Positions 26,251 to 33,765 of a stretch of DNA of 64,000 nt are shown here, one piece after another (the first letter of the stretch is position 1; each line of letters starts with the position of its first letter). Origin of the DNA: Paenibacillus sp. FSL R10-2734 (GTDB taxonomy: Bacteria > Bacillota > Bacilli > Paenibacillales > Paenibacillaceae); NCBI RefSeq assembly GCF_037963865.1, contig NZ_CP150170.1:2604001-2668000 (forward strand), in the 5' to 3' direction. The translations under genes were made by a program, and so were the position numbers. Below the pieces are notes generated by a model that was not told the origin of the DNA, searched no databases, and worked only from the letters and a program-made list of their open reading frames with translations.

Positions 26251-26390
26251 TTAAAGCGCTTTACAGATGATGAAAACGCTGTTAAAATCATAAATGAGCA
26301 CAAATGATCAATAACAGTCACGGATATTCAATTAATGGTCATGAAATTCCAAAGATAAGCGCATTTAATAGATGAATTAGCGCTTTAACT
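26251..26390. promoter_or_regulatory. Operator cluster upstream of fruR (AGCGC half-sites and cre-like box)
   Basis: The 317-base gap before fruR contains a perfect 12-base palindrome TAAAGCGCTTTA (26252-26263), a cre-like TGAAAACGCTGTTA (26271-26284, one base off the catabolite-response consensus at the 3' side), AAGCGCATTTAA near 26358 and TAGCGCTTTAA near 26379. The repeated AGCGC(A)TTTA element is a candidate FruR or CcpA target. Confidence 0.55.
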
Positions 26391-26407
26391 TAAAGGAGCG
26401 AACCACG

Positions 26408-27172
26408 ATGTTGTTTGAGGAAGAGAGAAAACAAAGAATCGTGCTTTTTGTGGAAAAGAATTCAAGAGCTTCAGTGCAGGAGCTTAGTCAGGAAATGGGC
26501 GTATCCGAGTCTACTGTGCGCCGTGACCTGAAAGAGCTTGAAGAAGCCAAGCTGTTGAAACGAACGCATGGCGGGGCAGTATCTCTGCAGAGTGTTAACT
26601 TTGAGGCGACCTATCCAGATAAGGAAGATCGCTTGTTGGATGAGAAGCAGAGAATTGCGCGCAAGGCTGTAGAGATGATTCAGGAAGGCGACGCTATTCT
26701 GCTGGATGCTGGAACAACAACGCTACAGATCGCCAAAGAGCTGAAGAACTTTTCAAATATCAAGGTTATTACGAACTCAATCATGGCACTTAATGAGCTG
26801 AAGGATTGCCGAAATATAGAGGTTTCGATTACAGGCGGTATGTTGCGACCTGATACGATGGCTTTTGTAGGACCGATGACAGAACGTTCTCTAGAGATGG
26901 TTCGAGTAGATAAAACCTTTCTTGCAACCAACGGATTAGACTTACGTGAAGGCATTACGACACCGAATATGCTTGAAGCTGCCACTAAGCGCAAGATGAT
27001 CTCAGTTGCGAAGCAAGTTATTCTGCTGGCCGATCATAGCAAACTAGGTCAGGTATCCTTCTGTAAGGTTGCCGATGTGATGGAAATGGATCACTGCATC
27101 ATTGATTCTGGTGCGTCTGACAAGTTTATCCGTGAGATCACGCAAATGGGTGTTGATTTCTCTCTCGTGTGA
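26408..27172 (+). CDS. fruR: DeoR-family repressor of the fructose operon
   Basis: 254 residues. The N-terminal DeoR winged helix-turn-helix (ASVQELSQEMGVSESTVRRDLKEL) is followed by a sugar-phosphate-binding domain with the DeoR signature (ILLDAGTTTLQIAKEL, VITNSI). As first gene of fruR-fruK-fruA it should repress the operon until fructose 1-phosphate is present (family knowledge). AAAGGAG lies about 11 bases before the ATG. Confidence 0.93.
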   Translation: MLFEEERKQRIVLFVEKNSRASVQELSQEMGVSESTVRRDLKELEEAKLLKRTHGGAVSLQSVNFEATYPDKEDRLLDEKQRIARKAVEMIQEGDAILLDAGTTTLQIAKELKNFSNIKVITNSIMALNELKDCRNIEVSITGGMLRPDTMAFVGPMTERSLEMVRVDKTFLATNGLDLREGITTPNMLEAATKRKMISVAKQVILLADHSKLGQVSFCKVADVMEMDHCIIDSGASDKFIREITQMGVDFSLV

Positions 27173-27315
27173 CCTAGGTAGAAGATGTTCTATGAATAGA
27201 AACATCTGAATTTGAATTGTAAAGAATCATCGTTTGATCGTTTGGAGAAATTACATCTGCCGCATGTTTAGGCGATATCTATGACTTAGAAAACCAAAAT
27301 AATTGAGGGATAATT

Positions 27316-28227
27316 ATGATCTATACAGTAACGCTTAATCCTTCCATTGATTACATCGTGGAAGTTGAAGATTTGAGACTAGGTGACTTGAACCGGATGA
27401 AACGTGATTTGAAGCTTCCCGGAGGTAAAGGGATTAACGTATCACGCGTGTTAAATCAGCTTGAAGTTCAGAATAAGGCTATAGGTTTCCTTGGTGGATT
27501 CACTGGACGATATATTGAGGATTGGTTGCTGAAAGAATCGATTTCAAGTGATTTCGTATTTGTTTCTGATGATACCCGAATTAATATCAAGCTCAAGCAT
27601 GGAGAGGAGACGGAGATTAACGGTGCAGGACCCATCATCAGTGATACGGAGGCCGATGAGCTGTTGCAGAAGCTGGCCGCTCTGAATGAGGATGATGTTG
27701 TGATTTTGTCGGGAAGTGTGCCTCCATCGCTTGGTGCTGATTTCTATGATAAGTTGATTTCTGTATGTAAGCAGAGCGGGGCCGAATTCGTCATTGATAC
27801 AACGGGTACAGCGCTGAACAAGGCACTTCCTCATCAGCCCTTGCTCGTTAAGCCTAATCATCATGAGCTCGCAGAGCTATTCGGTGTTACGATTCACACG
27901 AGGGAAGAGATTATTATCTACGGACGCAAGCTGCTCGAAGCTGGCGCAAAGCATGTGCTGGTTTCAATGGCTGGTGAAGGAGCCTTGTTCATTACGGAAC
28001 AGGGGGTATATCACGCCAATGCGCCAAAAGGACAGGTAAAGAATTCTGTAGGTGCAGGGGATTCCATGATCGCTGGATTCGTTGGCACACTAGCCTTGAC
28101 TGGAGATTTAATGGAGGCTTTTCGTGCAGGAGTTGCCTCAGGAAGCGCAACCGCGTTCTCTGATGACCTGGCAAATAGAGAATTCATCGAGCAACTTAGA
28201 CCGCTGATCAACATCTCAGAAGTGTAA
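27316..28227 (+). CDS. fruK: 1-phosphofructokinase
   Basis: 303-residue PfkB-family sugar kinase converting fructose 1-phosphate to fructose 1,6-bisphosphate. It shows the N-terminal substrate pattern (TLNPSIDYIV, LPGGKGINVSRVL) and the C-terminal anion-hole/catalytic base motif NSVGAGDSMIAGF. It lies 143 bases after fruR and 38 bases before fruA, the standard order. Pathway: PTS fructose uptake into glycolysis. Confidence 0.96.
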   Translation: MIYTVTLNPSIDYIVEVEDLRLGDLNRMKRDLKLPGGKGINVSRVLNQLEVQNKAIGFLGGFTGRYIEDWLLKESISSDFVFVSDDTRINIKLKHGEETEINGAGPIISDTEADELLQKLAALNEDDVVILSGSVPPSLGADFYDKLISVCKQSGAEFVIDTTGTALNKALPHQPLLVKPNHHELAELFGVTIHTREEIIIYGRKLLEAGAKHVLVSMAGEGALFITEQGVYHANAPKGQVKNSVGAGDSMIAGFVGTLALTGDLMEAFRAGVASGSATAFSDDLANREFIEQLRPLINISEV

Positions 28228-28265
28228 GCAAACAGCATTATAAGTACTCAAGGGAGTTGGAAGAC

Positions 28266-30194
28266 ATGAAAATTACGGATTTGATGATAAAAGATACAAT
28301 GATTATGAATTTAAAAGCAACCACTAAAGAAGGCGCAATTGATGAATTGATCGCTAGTCTTGCCGCTAGTGGTCGAATCAATGATCCTGTTCTATTTAAA
28401 GAGATGATTCTAAAGCGTGAAGAGCAGTCCAGTACTGGAATTGGCGGTGGTATTGCAATGCCACATGCTAAGACTAAAGCGGTGAATGAAGCGACGGTTG
28501 TGTTTGCCAAGAGCGCGACGGGCGTGGAGTTCGAATCGCTAGATGATGAACCGGCTCGAATTTTCTTTATGATTGCCGCCCCAGAAGGAGCGGGCAATAT
28601 GCATCTTCGTACATTGGCCTCGCTGTCCAGACTATTGATCGATAGCGAATTCATCGAACAGCTGATGAATACCCGAACGACTGATGAGGTATCCGCCTTG
28701 TTCGATGCCAAGCAGGCGGAAGGGGAAGCTAAGGAGAAAGAGAACGAAACCAAGGACAGTGTTACAACGTCAGAACCTGAAAAGCTAATCGTCGGCAACC
28801 CAGATTCCCAAGCATTTGTCGTAGCTGTAACCGCTTGTCCTACCGGAATTGCACATACCTTTATGGCTGAGGATGCGCTCAAAAAGAAGGCTCTGGAAAT
28901 GGGAGTCAATATCCGTGTAGAGACAAATGGTTCTGAGGGTGCCAAAAACGTATTAACACCTGATGAGATTCGGCGTGCAAGTGGTGTAATTGTCGCAGCG
29001 GATAAACAAGTGGAAATGGCTCGTTTCGATGGTAAACCAGTGCTGCAAAGACCGGTTAGTGATGGTATCCGTAAATCAGAAGAGCTGATTCGGAAAGCTA
29101 TGAATGGCGATGCACCGATCTACCATAATGAAGGTCGTAGCGGCAATGACGATGCGTCAAAAGAGAAATCTGGCAGTATCGGCAGTAAAATATATAAAGA
29201 TTTGATGAACGGTATCTCCCACATGCTGCCGTTTGTAGTCGGCGGTGGTATTCTGCTGGCGATCTCCTTCCTGATTGAGCAGGTAGGTGGAGCGGAACAT
29301 CCTCTGTTCCAGTTGCTGCAGACGATCGGTGGCGGGGATGGTGCCTTCCATTTCTTAATTCCAGTCCTTGCTGGATTTATAGCGATTAGCATTGGTGATC
29401 GTCCAGCACTGATGCCAGGTATGGTTGGCGGTTACATGGCCTTGAATTCAAACGCTGGATTCCTTGGCGGTCTGGCCGCAGGTTTCTTGGCTGGTTATGT
29501 AGTTATTGGCCTGCGCAAAGTATTTGCAGGTTTGCCAAAAACCCTCGACGGACTAAAGCCGATTCTGTTATATCCGGTATTCGGCCTCCTGATTACCGGT
29601 GGGTTGATGTATTACCTGTTTGATCCGGTGTTTAGCTGGATCAACGTAGGACTCATTGATTGGCTTAACGACCTTGGAACCGTAAATGCAGTGATTCTAG
29701 GTCTTGTTCTCGGTGGAATGATGGCCATTGATATGGGAGGACCTTTTAATAAAGCGGCCTACACTTTTGCCATCGGTGTATTTACTACTAGTGGTAATAC
29801 CAACGGCTTTATGATGGCGGCAGTAATGGCAGGCGGGATGGTGCCTCCACTTGCAATAGCACTAGCTACTACTTTCTTCAAGAATAAATTCACGGAAGCA
29901 GAACGAAAATCAGGCTTAACGAATTATGTACTGGGCTTGTCGTTCATTACAGAAGGTGCGATTCCATTCGCCGCTGCCGATCCACTACGTGTTCTGACCT
30001 CCTGTATCCTAGGTTCAGCCGTGGCTGGTGGTCTTACACAGCTGTGGAATATCAACGTTCCAGCGCCGCATGGCGGGATCTTTGTGGCTGCGCTTTCGAG
30101 CCATGCGCTGCTATTCCTGTTAGCCGTTCTCATCGGAGCAGTCATATCTGGCTTAATGCTCGGATTATGGAAGAAACCGCTAGTGGCAAAGTAA
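28266..30194 (+). CDS. fruA: PTS fructose transporter, EIIABC
   Basis: 642-residue fused fructose permease. EIIA (about 1-145) has the phospho-histidine in GGIAMPHAKTKA. EIIB (about 175-280) has the phospho-cysteine in VTACPTGIAHTFMAED. EIIC (about 300-640) is a multi-pass membrane domain (HMLPFVVGGGILLAISFLI, AIDMGGPFNKAAYTFA). It imports fructose and phosphorylates it at C1. ATG 28266 fits AAGGGAG 9 bases upstream; the TTG at 28257 overlaps it. Confidence 0.97.
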   Translation: MKITDLMIKDTMIMNLKATTKEGAIDELIASLAASGRINDPVLFKEMILKREEQSSTGIGGGIAMPHAKTKAVNEATVVFAKSATGVEFESLDDEPARIFFMIAAPEGAGNMHLRTLASLSRLLIDSEFIEQLMNTRTTDEVSALFDAKQAEGEAKEKENETKDSVTTSEPEKLIVGNPDSQAFVVAVTACPTGIAHTFMAEDALKKKALEMGVNIRVETNGSEGAKNVLTPDEIRRASGVIVAADKQVEMARFDGKPVLQRPVSDGIRKSEELIRKAMNGDAPIYHNEGRSGNDDASKEKSGSIGSKIYKDLMNGISHMLPFVVGGGILLAISFLIEQVGGAEHPLFQLLQTIGGGDGAFHFLIPVLAGFIAISIGDRPALMPGMVGGYMALNSNAGFLGGLAAGFLAGYVVIGLRKVFAGLPKTLDGLKPILLYPVFGLLITGGLMYYLFDPVFSWINVGLIDWLNDLGTVNAVILGLVLGGMMAIDMGGPFNKAAYTFAIGVFTTSGNTNGFMMAAVMAGGMVPPLAIALATTFFKNKFTEAERKSGLTNYVLGLSFITEGAIPFAAADPLRVLTSCILGSAVAGGLTQLWNINVPAPHGGIFVAALSSHALLFLLAVLIGAVISGLMLGLWKKPLVAK

Positions 30195-30214
30195 TAAAAT
30201 AAGTTCATTTGAAT

Positions 30215-30256
30215 TGCTGAGTGCCAGACGCTTATTCTGGTGCCCAGCAGTTTTTC
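30215..30256 (+). terminator. Terminator of the fructose operon
   Basis: Stem GCTG-GTGCCAG / CTGGTGCC-CAGC with a mismatch and wobble pairs, followed by GTTTTTC, 20 bases after fruA. Confidence 0.75.
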
Positions 30257-30373
30257 TTACCTGAACATTGACCACATATTCCCCTCAACCCCTGCGAGAA
30301 TAATCTCCTTGTTTGAGGTTTATTTTTGTATAATTTAAAATATATATAATCAGAGTGCAAAGGAGAGAGCGAG

Positions 30374-30874
30374 ATGATACTGCATAAGGGGGAGGTTTTG
30401 TTCCGTCAAGGGGACAGCTGCGAATTCTTATATAAGGTAAAAAGTGGGCTGTTCAAGGTAACAAGGCTTCATGAGAATGGGAACATGGTGCTATTTAACA
30501 TCTTGTATCCCGGTGAGATGGTTCCCCATCATTCACTCATTTCGCCAAAGGAGGCGCATGGAACAGCGGTTGCGATGATGAAGAGCGAAGTGGAAGCAGT
30601 GCCTTCAGCGGAATGGTATCAACAGGTGCGAGATGAGCCCGGTCAAGCGATGGAAATCGCCAGACTGCTGCAGGAGAAAGTACGGTTCATGCAGACAAGG
30701 CTAGATCATCTTACCGTTGGTACACCTGCAGAACGTTTGGAACTGTTAACCCGCTGGTTCAATGATTACTCTCATGGCGAAGCGCTAACAGAGCTGTTGA
30801 CACAGGAAGAAATTGGACAATTGATCGGCGTGAGACGCGAAACAGTCAATCGTTTGCTGCGTACCGTGGAGTGA
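30374..30874 (+). CDS. Crp/Fnr-family regulator, unusually short
   Basis: 166 residues, against about 220-230 for the family. It starts directly in the cyclic-nucleotide-binding fold (KGEVLFRQGDSCEFLYKVKSG), lacking the usual N-terminal helix. It ends just after the recognition helix (LTQEEIGQLIGVRRETVNRLL), lacking the wing. There is no Fnr iron-sulfur cysteine cluster, so it is not an oxygen sensor of the classical type. GGAGAGAG precedes the ATG and there is no open frame upstream, so the short N-terminus seems genuine. Targets unknown. Confidence 0.85.
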   Translation: MILHKGEVLFRQGDSCEFLYKVKSGLFKVTRLHENGNMVLFNILYPGEMVPHHSLISPKEAHGTAVAMMKSEVEAVPSAEWYQQVRDEPGQAMEIARLLQEKVRFMQTRLDHLTVGTPAERLELLTRWFNDYSHGEALTELLTQEEIGQLIGVRRETVNRLLRTVE

Positions 30875-30968
30875 TTCCTGCTTTTTTATAGCAAGGTGTT
30901 TAGAGTGGGTGATCTCCGTGGTATAATGTATTCAGAACTTATTAAATTAGAGAAAGGATCAGGATACC

Positions 30969-31034
30969 ATGTGTCCCCGAAGGACGATTCCCCAAAGGAC
31001 GATTTGGAAACGTTATGATCTGTCTTATACTTAG
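30969..31034 (+). CDS. Possible leader peptide A
   Basis: 21 codons, MCPRRTIPQRTIWKRYDLSY plus T, rich in arginine and proline. AAAGGA lies about 10 bases upstream. The frame is partly made of the 15-base tandem repeat. It could be a translated leader controlling the membrane-protein gene at 31190, or chance. Confidence 0.3.
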   Translation: MCPRRTIPQRTIWKRYDLSYT

Positions 31035-31104
31035 CTTCCCTGTAGAAGGTGCGTGAACCGTTGTTATTCGACGAACCGCCTCTGCGAGGGGAAGGAGTAT
31101 ATAT

Positions 31105-31161
31105 ATGCGAAGGAGCAACACCTCCGGTTTTACCCGTCGTAGAGGTTGGTGGGACGTTTAG
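31105..31161 (+). CDS. Possible leader peptide B with tandem Trp codons
   Basis: 18 codons, MRRSNTSGFTRRRGWWDV, with GGGGAAGGAG about 8 bases before the ATG and 28 bases before the next gene. Two adjacent tryptophan codons and five arginines recall attenuator peptides. An AACACCTC / GAGGT-GGTG pairing lies within the frame. Expression is not proven. Confidence 0.35.
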   Translation: MRRSNTSGFTRRRGWWDV

Positions 31162-31189
31162 CCGCCATATACGATAAGGGGAGACCTGT

Positions 31190-31861
31190 ATGAGGAACCA
31201 CAATAACGGAGTGAATATACTGCTCCGATTGACAGTCATTTTGTTCGGTACATTTTTGCTTGCATTTACTTATTATCACATTAATTTTCAGAACCATTTG
31301 TCTGAGGGCGGATTCGTAGGATTATCGCTGCTCGGCAAATACGTATTAGGTATTTCACCTTCAATTTCAACTCTGCTTCTAGACGTTCCAGTACTCTTGA
31401 TTGCATGGATGTTCAAAGGGAAAGCGTTCGTGTGCAACACCTTTGTTTCTGTAGGAGCCTTTACAATCTTTTACGGACTAATGGAACGATATTCCGGTTT
31501 GGTCATCAATTTGCAGGGCAACTTGGCATTAGCAGCCCTTTTGTCTGGCGTACTGACAGGTTTAGGTGCGGGAATTATTCTGCGAAGCGGCGGCGCAAGT
31601 GGTGGAGACGATATTTTGTCGCTGCTGATCAGTGAATGGAAGGGTATCAAAGTAGGTACAGTATTCATCATGATGGATGTAATCGTTCTGGCACTATCAC
31701 TTTTCTATATGCCTGTTAAAGAAACAATGTATACGGTGATGGCGGTAGTCGTAGCTGGCTATGTGATCACTTTTACAACCTCTTTAGGCAAACCGAAGAG
31801 AGTGAAGGCGCCAAAGATTCAGTCTACGCTGCGTAAACCCCATGATGGTGCGGTAATGTGA
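31190..31861 (+). CDS. YitT-family membrane protein lacking the C-terminal DUF2179 domain
   Basis: 223 residues with about six membrane segments. The YitT signature IILRSGGASGGDDILSLLI is present. Typical YitT proteins are about 280-290 residues with a soluble C-terminal DUF2179 domain; here the protein ends after a basic tail. Function of the family is not established. GGGGAGA precedes the ATG. A long leader with small frames lies upstream. Confidence 0.85.
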   Translation: MRNHNNGVNILLRLTVILFGTFLLAFTYYHINFQNHLSEGGFVGLSLLGKYVLGISPSISTLLLDVPVLLIAWMFKGKAFVCNTFVSVGAFTIFYGLMERYSGLVINLQGNLALAALLSGVLTGLGAGIILRSGGASGGDDILSLLISEWKGIKVGTVFIMMDVIVLALSLFYMPVKETMYTVMAVVVAGYVITFTTSLGKPKRVKAPKIQSTLRKPHDGAVM

Positions 31862-31938
31862 AGAAGGCTGGTATAAACAGCTTATTCGGGGATATACTAA
31901 TAATAAGGTCAGCCAGAATTTCTGGTTGACTTTTTTTA
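31851..31938 (+). repeat. Repeat/terminator cassette, copy 1
   Basis: From the last codons of the YitT-type gene through its terminator (stem GTCAGCCAGAA / TTCTGGTTGAC at 31909-31931, then seven T). About 80 bases recur at 33413-33499 with the same order of blocks: TGAAGAA, CTGGTATAAA, TTCGGGGATA, then the terminator. Confidence 0.85.
31909..31938 (+). terminator. Terminator of the YitT-type gene
   Basis: 11-bp stem GTCAGCCAGAA / TTCTGGTTGAC (one G-T pair) with a one-base gap, then TTTTTTT. Confidence 0.9.
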
Positions 31939-32126
31939 TGTTTTCGGGGCTCGCACTAAGTACCTGAATGAGCATCGAAGTTAAAGACCTACTTTGTGTG
32001 GTGATTTTGTAGTGAAATTAAGGCAATAATATTCTCTCTCTCCTCGTATCAATAAAAATGATGTATTATAGTAGGAATATTCATTTGTTATCCGTTTGTA
32101 CTATACTGTGCGGTGAACACGGGTGT

Positions 32127-32309
32127 TTACGGACTCAGATGCACTTATTTGTGCGTTTTAGCCCTTTTGGAGGTAGTTACGGACAGGGAAGAGCTTATTT
32201 GTCATAACTAGGGAGAATATCACGCCATTTTAATTAAATAAGTGCACTGGAGTCCGCAAGCAGCTCATAAACGCTCAATTGTTCCCAATAAGGTCTCTGG
32301 TGTCCGTAA
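32127..32309. repeat. Array 3: four TTACGGAC...CTTATT units in two-plus-two opposed orientation
   Basis: The gap 31939-32378 between convergent genes contains four copies of TTACGGAC-N6-8-GCACTTATTT-like units. Two are in + orientation (32127, 32177) and two inverted (ending 32259 and 32309). Steps are 50 within each pair and about 59 across the centre, so the whole 185-base block is a dyad. An upstream CTCCTCGTATC (32040-32050) also occurs inside array 2. Confidence 0.85.
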
Positions 32310-32378
32310 AAATTCTGAACGCATGAAAAAAATGTATGGACATACCTGAGGTAGAAGAAAGCTCGTTGGTAGAATAAT

Positions 32379-32416
32379 AAAAGTGGCGCACAGTGAAAAT
32401 CCTGTGCGCCACTTTT
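32379..32416. terminator. Bidirectional terminator at the end of trhO
   Basis: Perfect 15-bp arms AAAAGTGGCGCACAG / CTGTGCGCCACTTTT with an 8-base loop. It follows the trhO stop on the minus strand. Confidence 0.92.
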
Positions 32417-32418
32417 AT

Positions 32419-33315
32419 TTAACTAGCTGCATTCGTGATCGCTTCGCATTCGTCCGAGCAATGACCACTATGCTCTTGTTCGCAGTCCTCACAGCAAAGA
32501 TGCTGAAGATGGCAAGCATCGTTCGCGCAGTTGATGTATACGTCAGTTGGCTGACCGCAGTGATGACAACTTCCGACAATGATATCCTCGTCGGTATGGT
32601 TAATCTGCACGGAGGTCCGCTCATCGAACACATAACATTTTCCATCAAACAGCCGGCCCTGTACCTCAGGGTCTTTACCATAGGATACAATGCCGCCATC
32701 CAGTTGGTACACCTGCCCAAAGCCTTCCTTCATCATAAACCCGCTTAATAACTCACAGCGGATTCCACCTGTACAGTAGGTCAGAATTGGCTTGTCCTTT
32801 AGATCGCTCATATTCTCACGAATCCAATCCGGGAATTCTTTGAAGCTGTCCACTTCAGGGCGAATGGAGCCGCGGAAATGACCAAGATCGTATTCGTAGC
32901 CGGTACGGCCATCTAGAATCACCACATCATCGCGCTGCATCATGTCATAGAAATCTTTAGGCGCCAGATGCTCTCCAGTGATCACGTTAGGGTCCAATTC
33001 CTCCTCGACCCGGAAAGTTACAAGTTCCTTTTTATAACGCACGAAAAGCTTTTTGAAGGCATGACCCTCAGCCTCATCGATCTTGAAGACGATATCGCTA
33101 AACAGCGGGTTTGCGCGCAGATCCTTCATGTATTGCTCGGTTTGGGCAATTGTGCCGGAGAGAGTCCCGTTAATGCCCTCATCTGAGATGAGAATCCGAC
33201 CTTTTACGTCAAGTTCTTTGCAGTAAGCTAAATGCTCTTGGGCGAATAGTTCTGCTTCTGGCAATTTTACAAACTTATAGTAAAGCAGAATCGCATATTC
33301 CGATTGTGGGTTCAT
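32419..33315 (-). CDS. trhO: tRNA uridine(34) hydroxylase (rhodanese-domain protein)
   Basis: 298 residues. The N-terminal acylphosphatase-like region is followed by a rhodanese domain with the active cysteine in TYCTGGIRCELLS and by a Cys-rich C-terminal zinc-binding tail (CHHCGQPTD, CCEDCEQEHSGHC). This layout is that of TrhO/YbfQ-YceA, which hydroxylates uridine 34 in tRNA using molecular oxygen. It is transcribed alone and ends at a strong bidirectional terminator. Confidence 0.93.
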   Translation of the reverse strand: MNPQSEYAILLYYKFVKLPEAELFAQEHLAYCKELDVKGRILISDEGINGTLSGTIAQTEQYMKDLRANPLFSDIVFKIDEAEGHAFKKLFVRYKKELVTFRVEEELDPNVITGEHLAPKDFYDMMQRDDVVILDGRTGYEYDLGHFRGSIRPEVDSFKEFPDWIRENMSDLKDKPILTYCTGGIRCELLSGFMMKEGFGQVYQLDGGIVSYGKDPEVQGRLFDGKCYVFDERTSVQINHTDEDIIVGSCHHCGQPTDVYINCANDACHLQHLCCEDCEQEHSGHCSDECEAITNAAS

Positions 33316-33412
33316 TCTTTTTCACCTTTATCATTAGAATTAGATTACTAAATAAACAATTAAGTATAAAAAGTATTGTACCATATTATAAAGTATAGAC
33401 AAGAGATATGGA

Positions 33413-33499
33413 ACCGTAATATGAAGAAAACTGGTATAAATAGCATTTTCGGGGATACTTCGATTAAGGTCAGCCAGAAATTCTGGTTGACCTTTTTTT
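33413..33499 (+). repeat. Repeat/terminator cassette, copy 2 (orphan terminator)
   Basis: Closely matches 31851-31938 and ends in the same terminator (AGGTCAGCCAGAA / TTCTGGTTGACCT, then TTTTTTT). Here no + strand gene precedes it: it sits between the divergent trhO and XRE genes. It looks like a duplicated gene end or mobile terminator. Confidence 0.85.
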
Positions 33500-33507
33500 G
33501 TTCCAAG

Positions 33508-33551
33508 TGTGTCATATATATTTGACATTTCGCCAATGTGTCATATATATT
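33508..33551 (+). promoter_or_regulatory. Promoter with two direct-repeat operators for the XRE gene
   Basis: The 15-base direct repeat TGTGTCATATATATT occurs at 33508-33522 and 33537-33551. Between and over the copies lie TTGACA (33522-33527) and a TATATT -10 about 18 bases further. The second copy overlaps the -10 and the first abuts the -35. This fits autorepression by the XRE protein encoded next. Confidence 0.7.
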
Positions 33552-33570
33552 GTACACGAGGGGGGCTTGT

Positions 33571-33765
33571 ATGAACAAAGTTAAAGAATATAGGCAGATT
33601 GCCCAACTGACGCAAATGGAGCTAGCAACTCGTGTTGGCATCGCCCGCCAGACTGTAAATCTTATTGAGAACGATAAATATAATCCATCATTATCCTTAT
33701 GTATTGCGCTTGCTAAGATCCTACACACAGACCTGAACACATTATTCTGGGAGGAAGAGCAATGA
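33571..33765 (+). CDS. Small XRE-family (Cro/CI-type) regulator
   Basis: 64 residues consisting only of a helix-turn-helix domain: VKEYRQIAQLTQMELATRV, then GIARQTVNLIENDKYNPSL, the classic small YozG/Cro-like form. The ATG at 33571 follows GAGGGGGGC. It overlaps the following membrane-protein gene by 4 bases (ATGA), so translation is coupled. The tandem operator repeats upstream suggest it controls its own two-gene operon. Confidence 0.93.
   Translation: MNKVKEYRQIAQLTQMELATRVGIARQTVNLIENDKYNPSLSLCIALAKILHTDLNTLFWEEEQ

Larger units (their letters stand above)
30922..31189 (+). promoter_or_regulatory. Promoter (-10 TATAAT) and about 250-base leader of the YitT-type gene
   Basis: A TATAAT at 30922-30927 with a weak -35 starts a leader that holds two tiny reading frames (30969 and 31105). 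It also holds a 15-base tandem repeat CCCC(G/A)AAGGACGATT (30974-31003) and GC-rich pairing segments. I could not match it to a riboswitch or T-box that I know. Confidence 0.45.

Noticed and set aside
28238..28945. Long minus-strand open frame within fruA
   Set aside because: It is a shadow of fruA with low-complexity Ser/Ala composition and no start signal.
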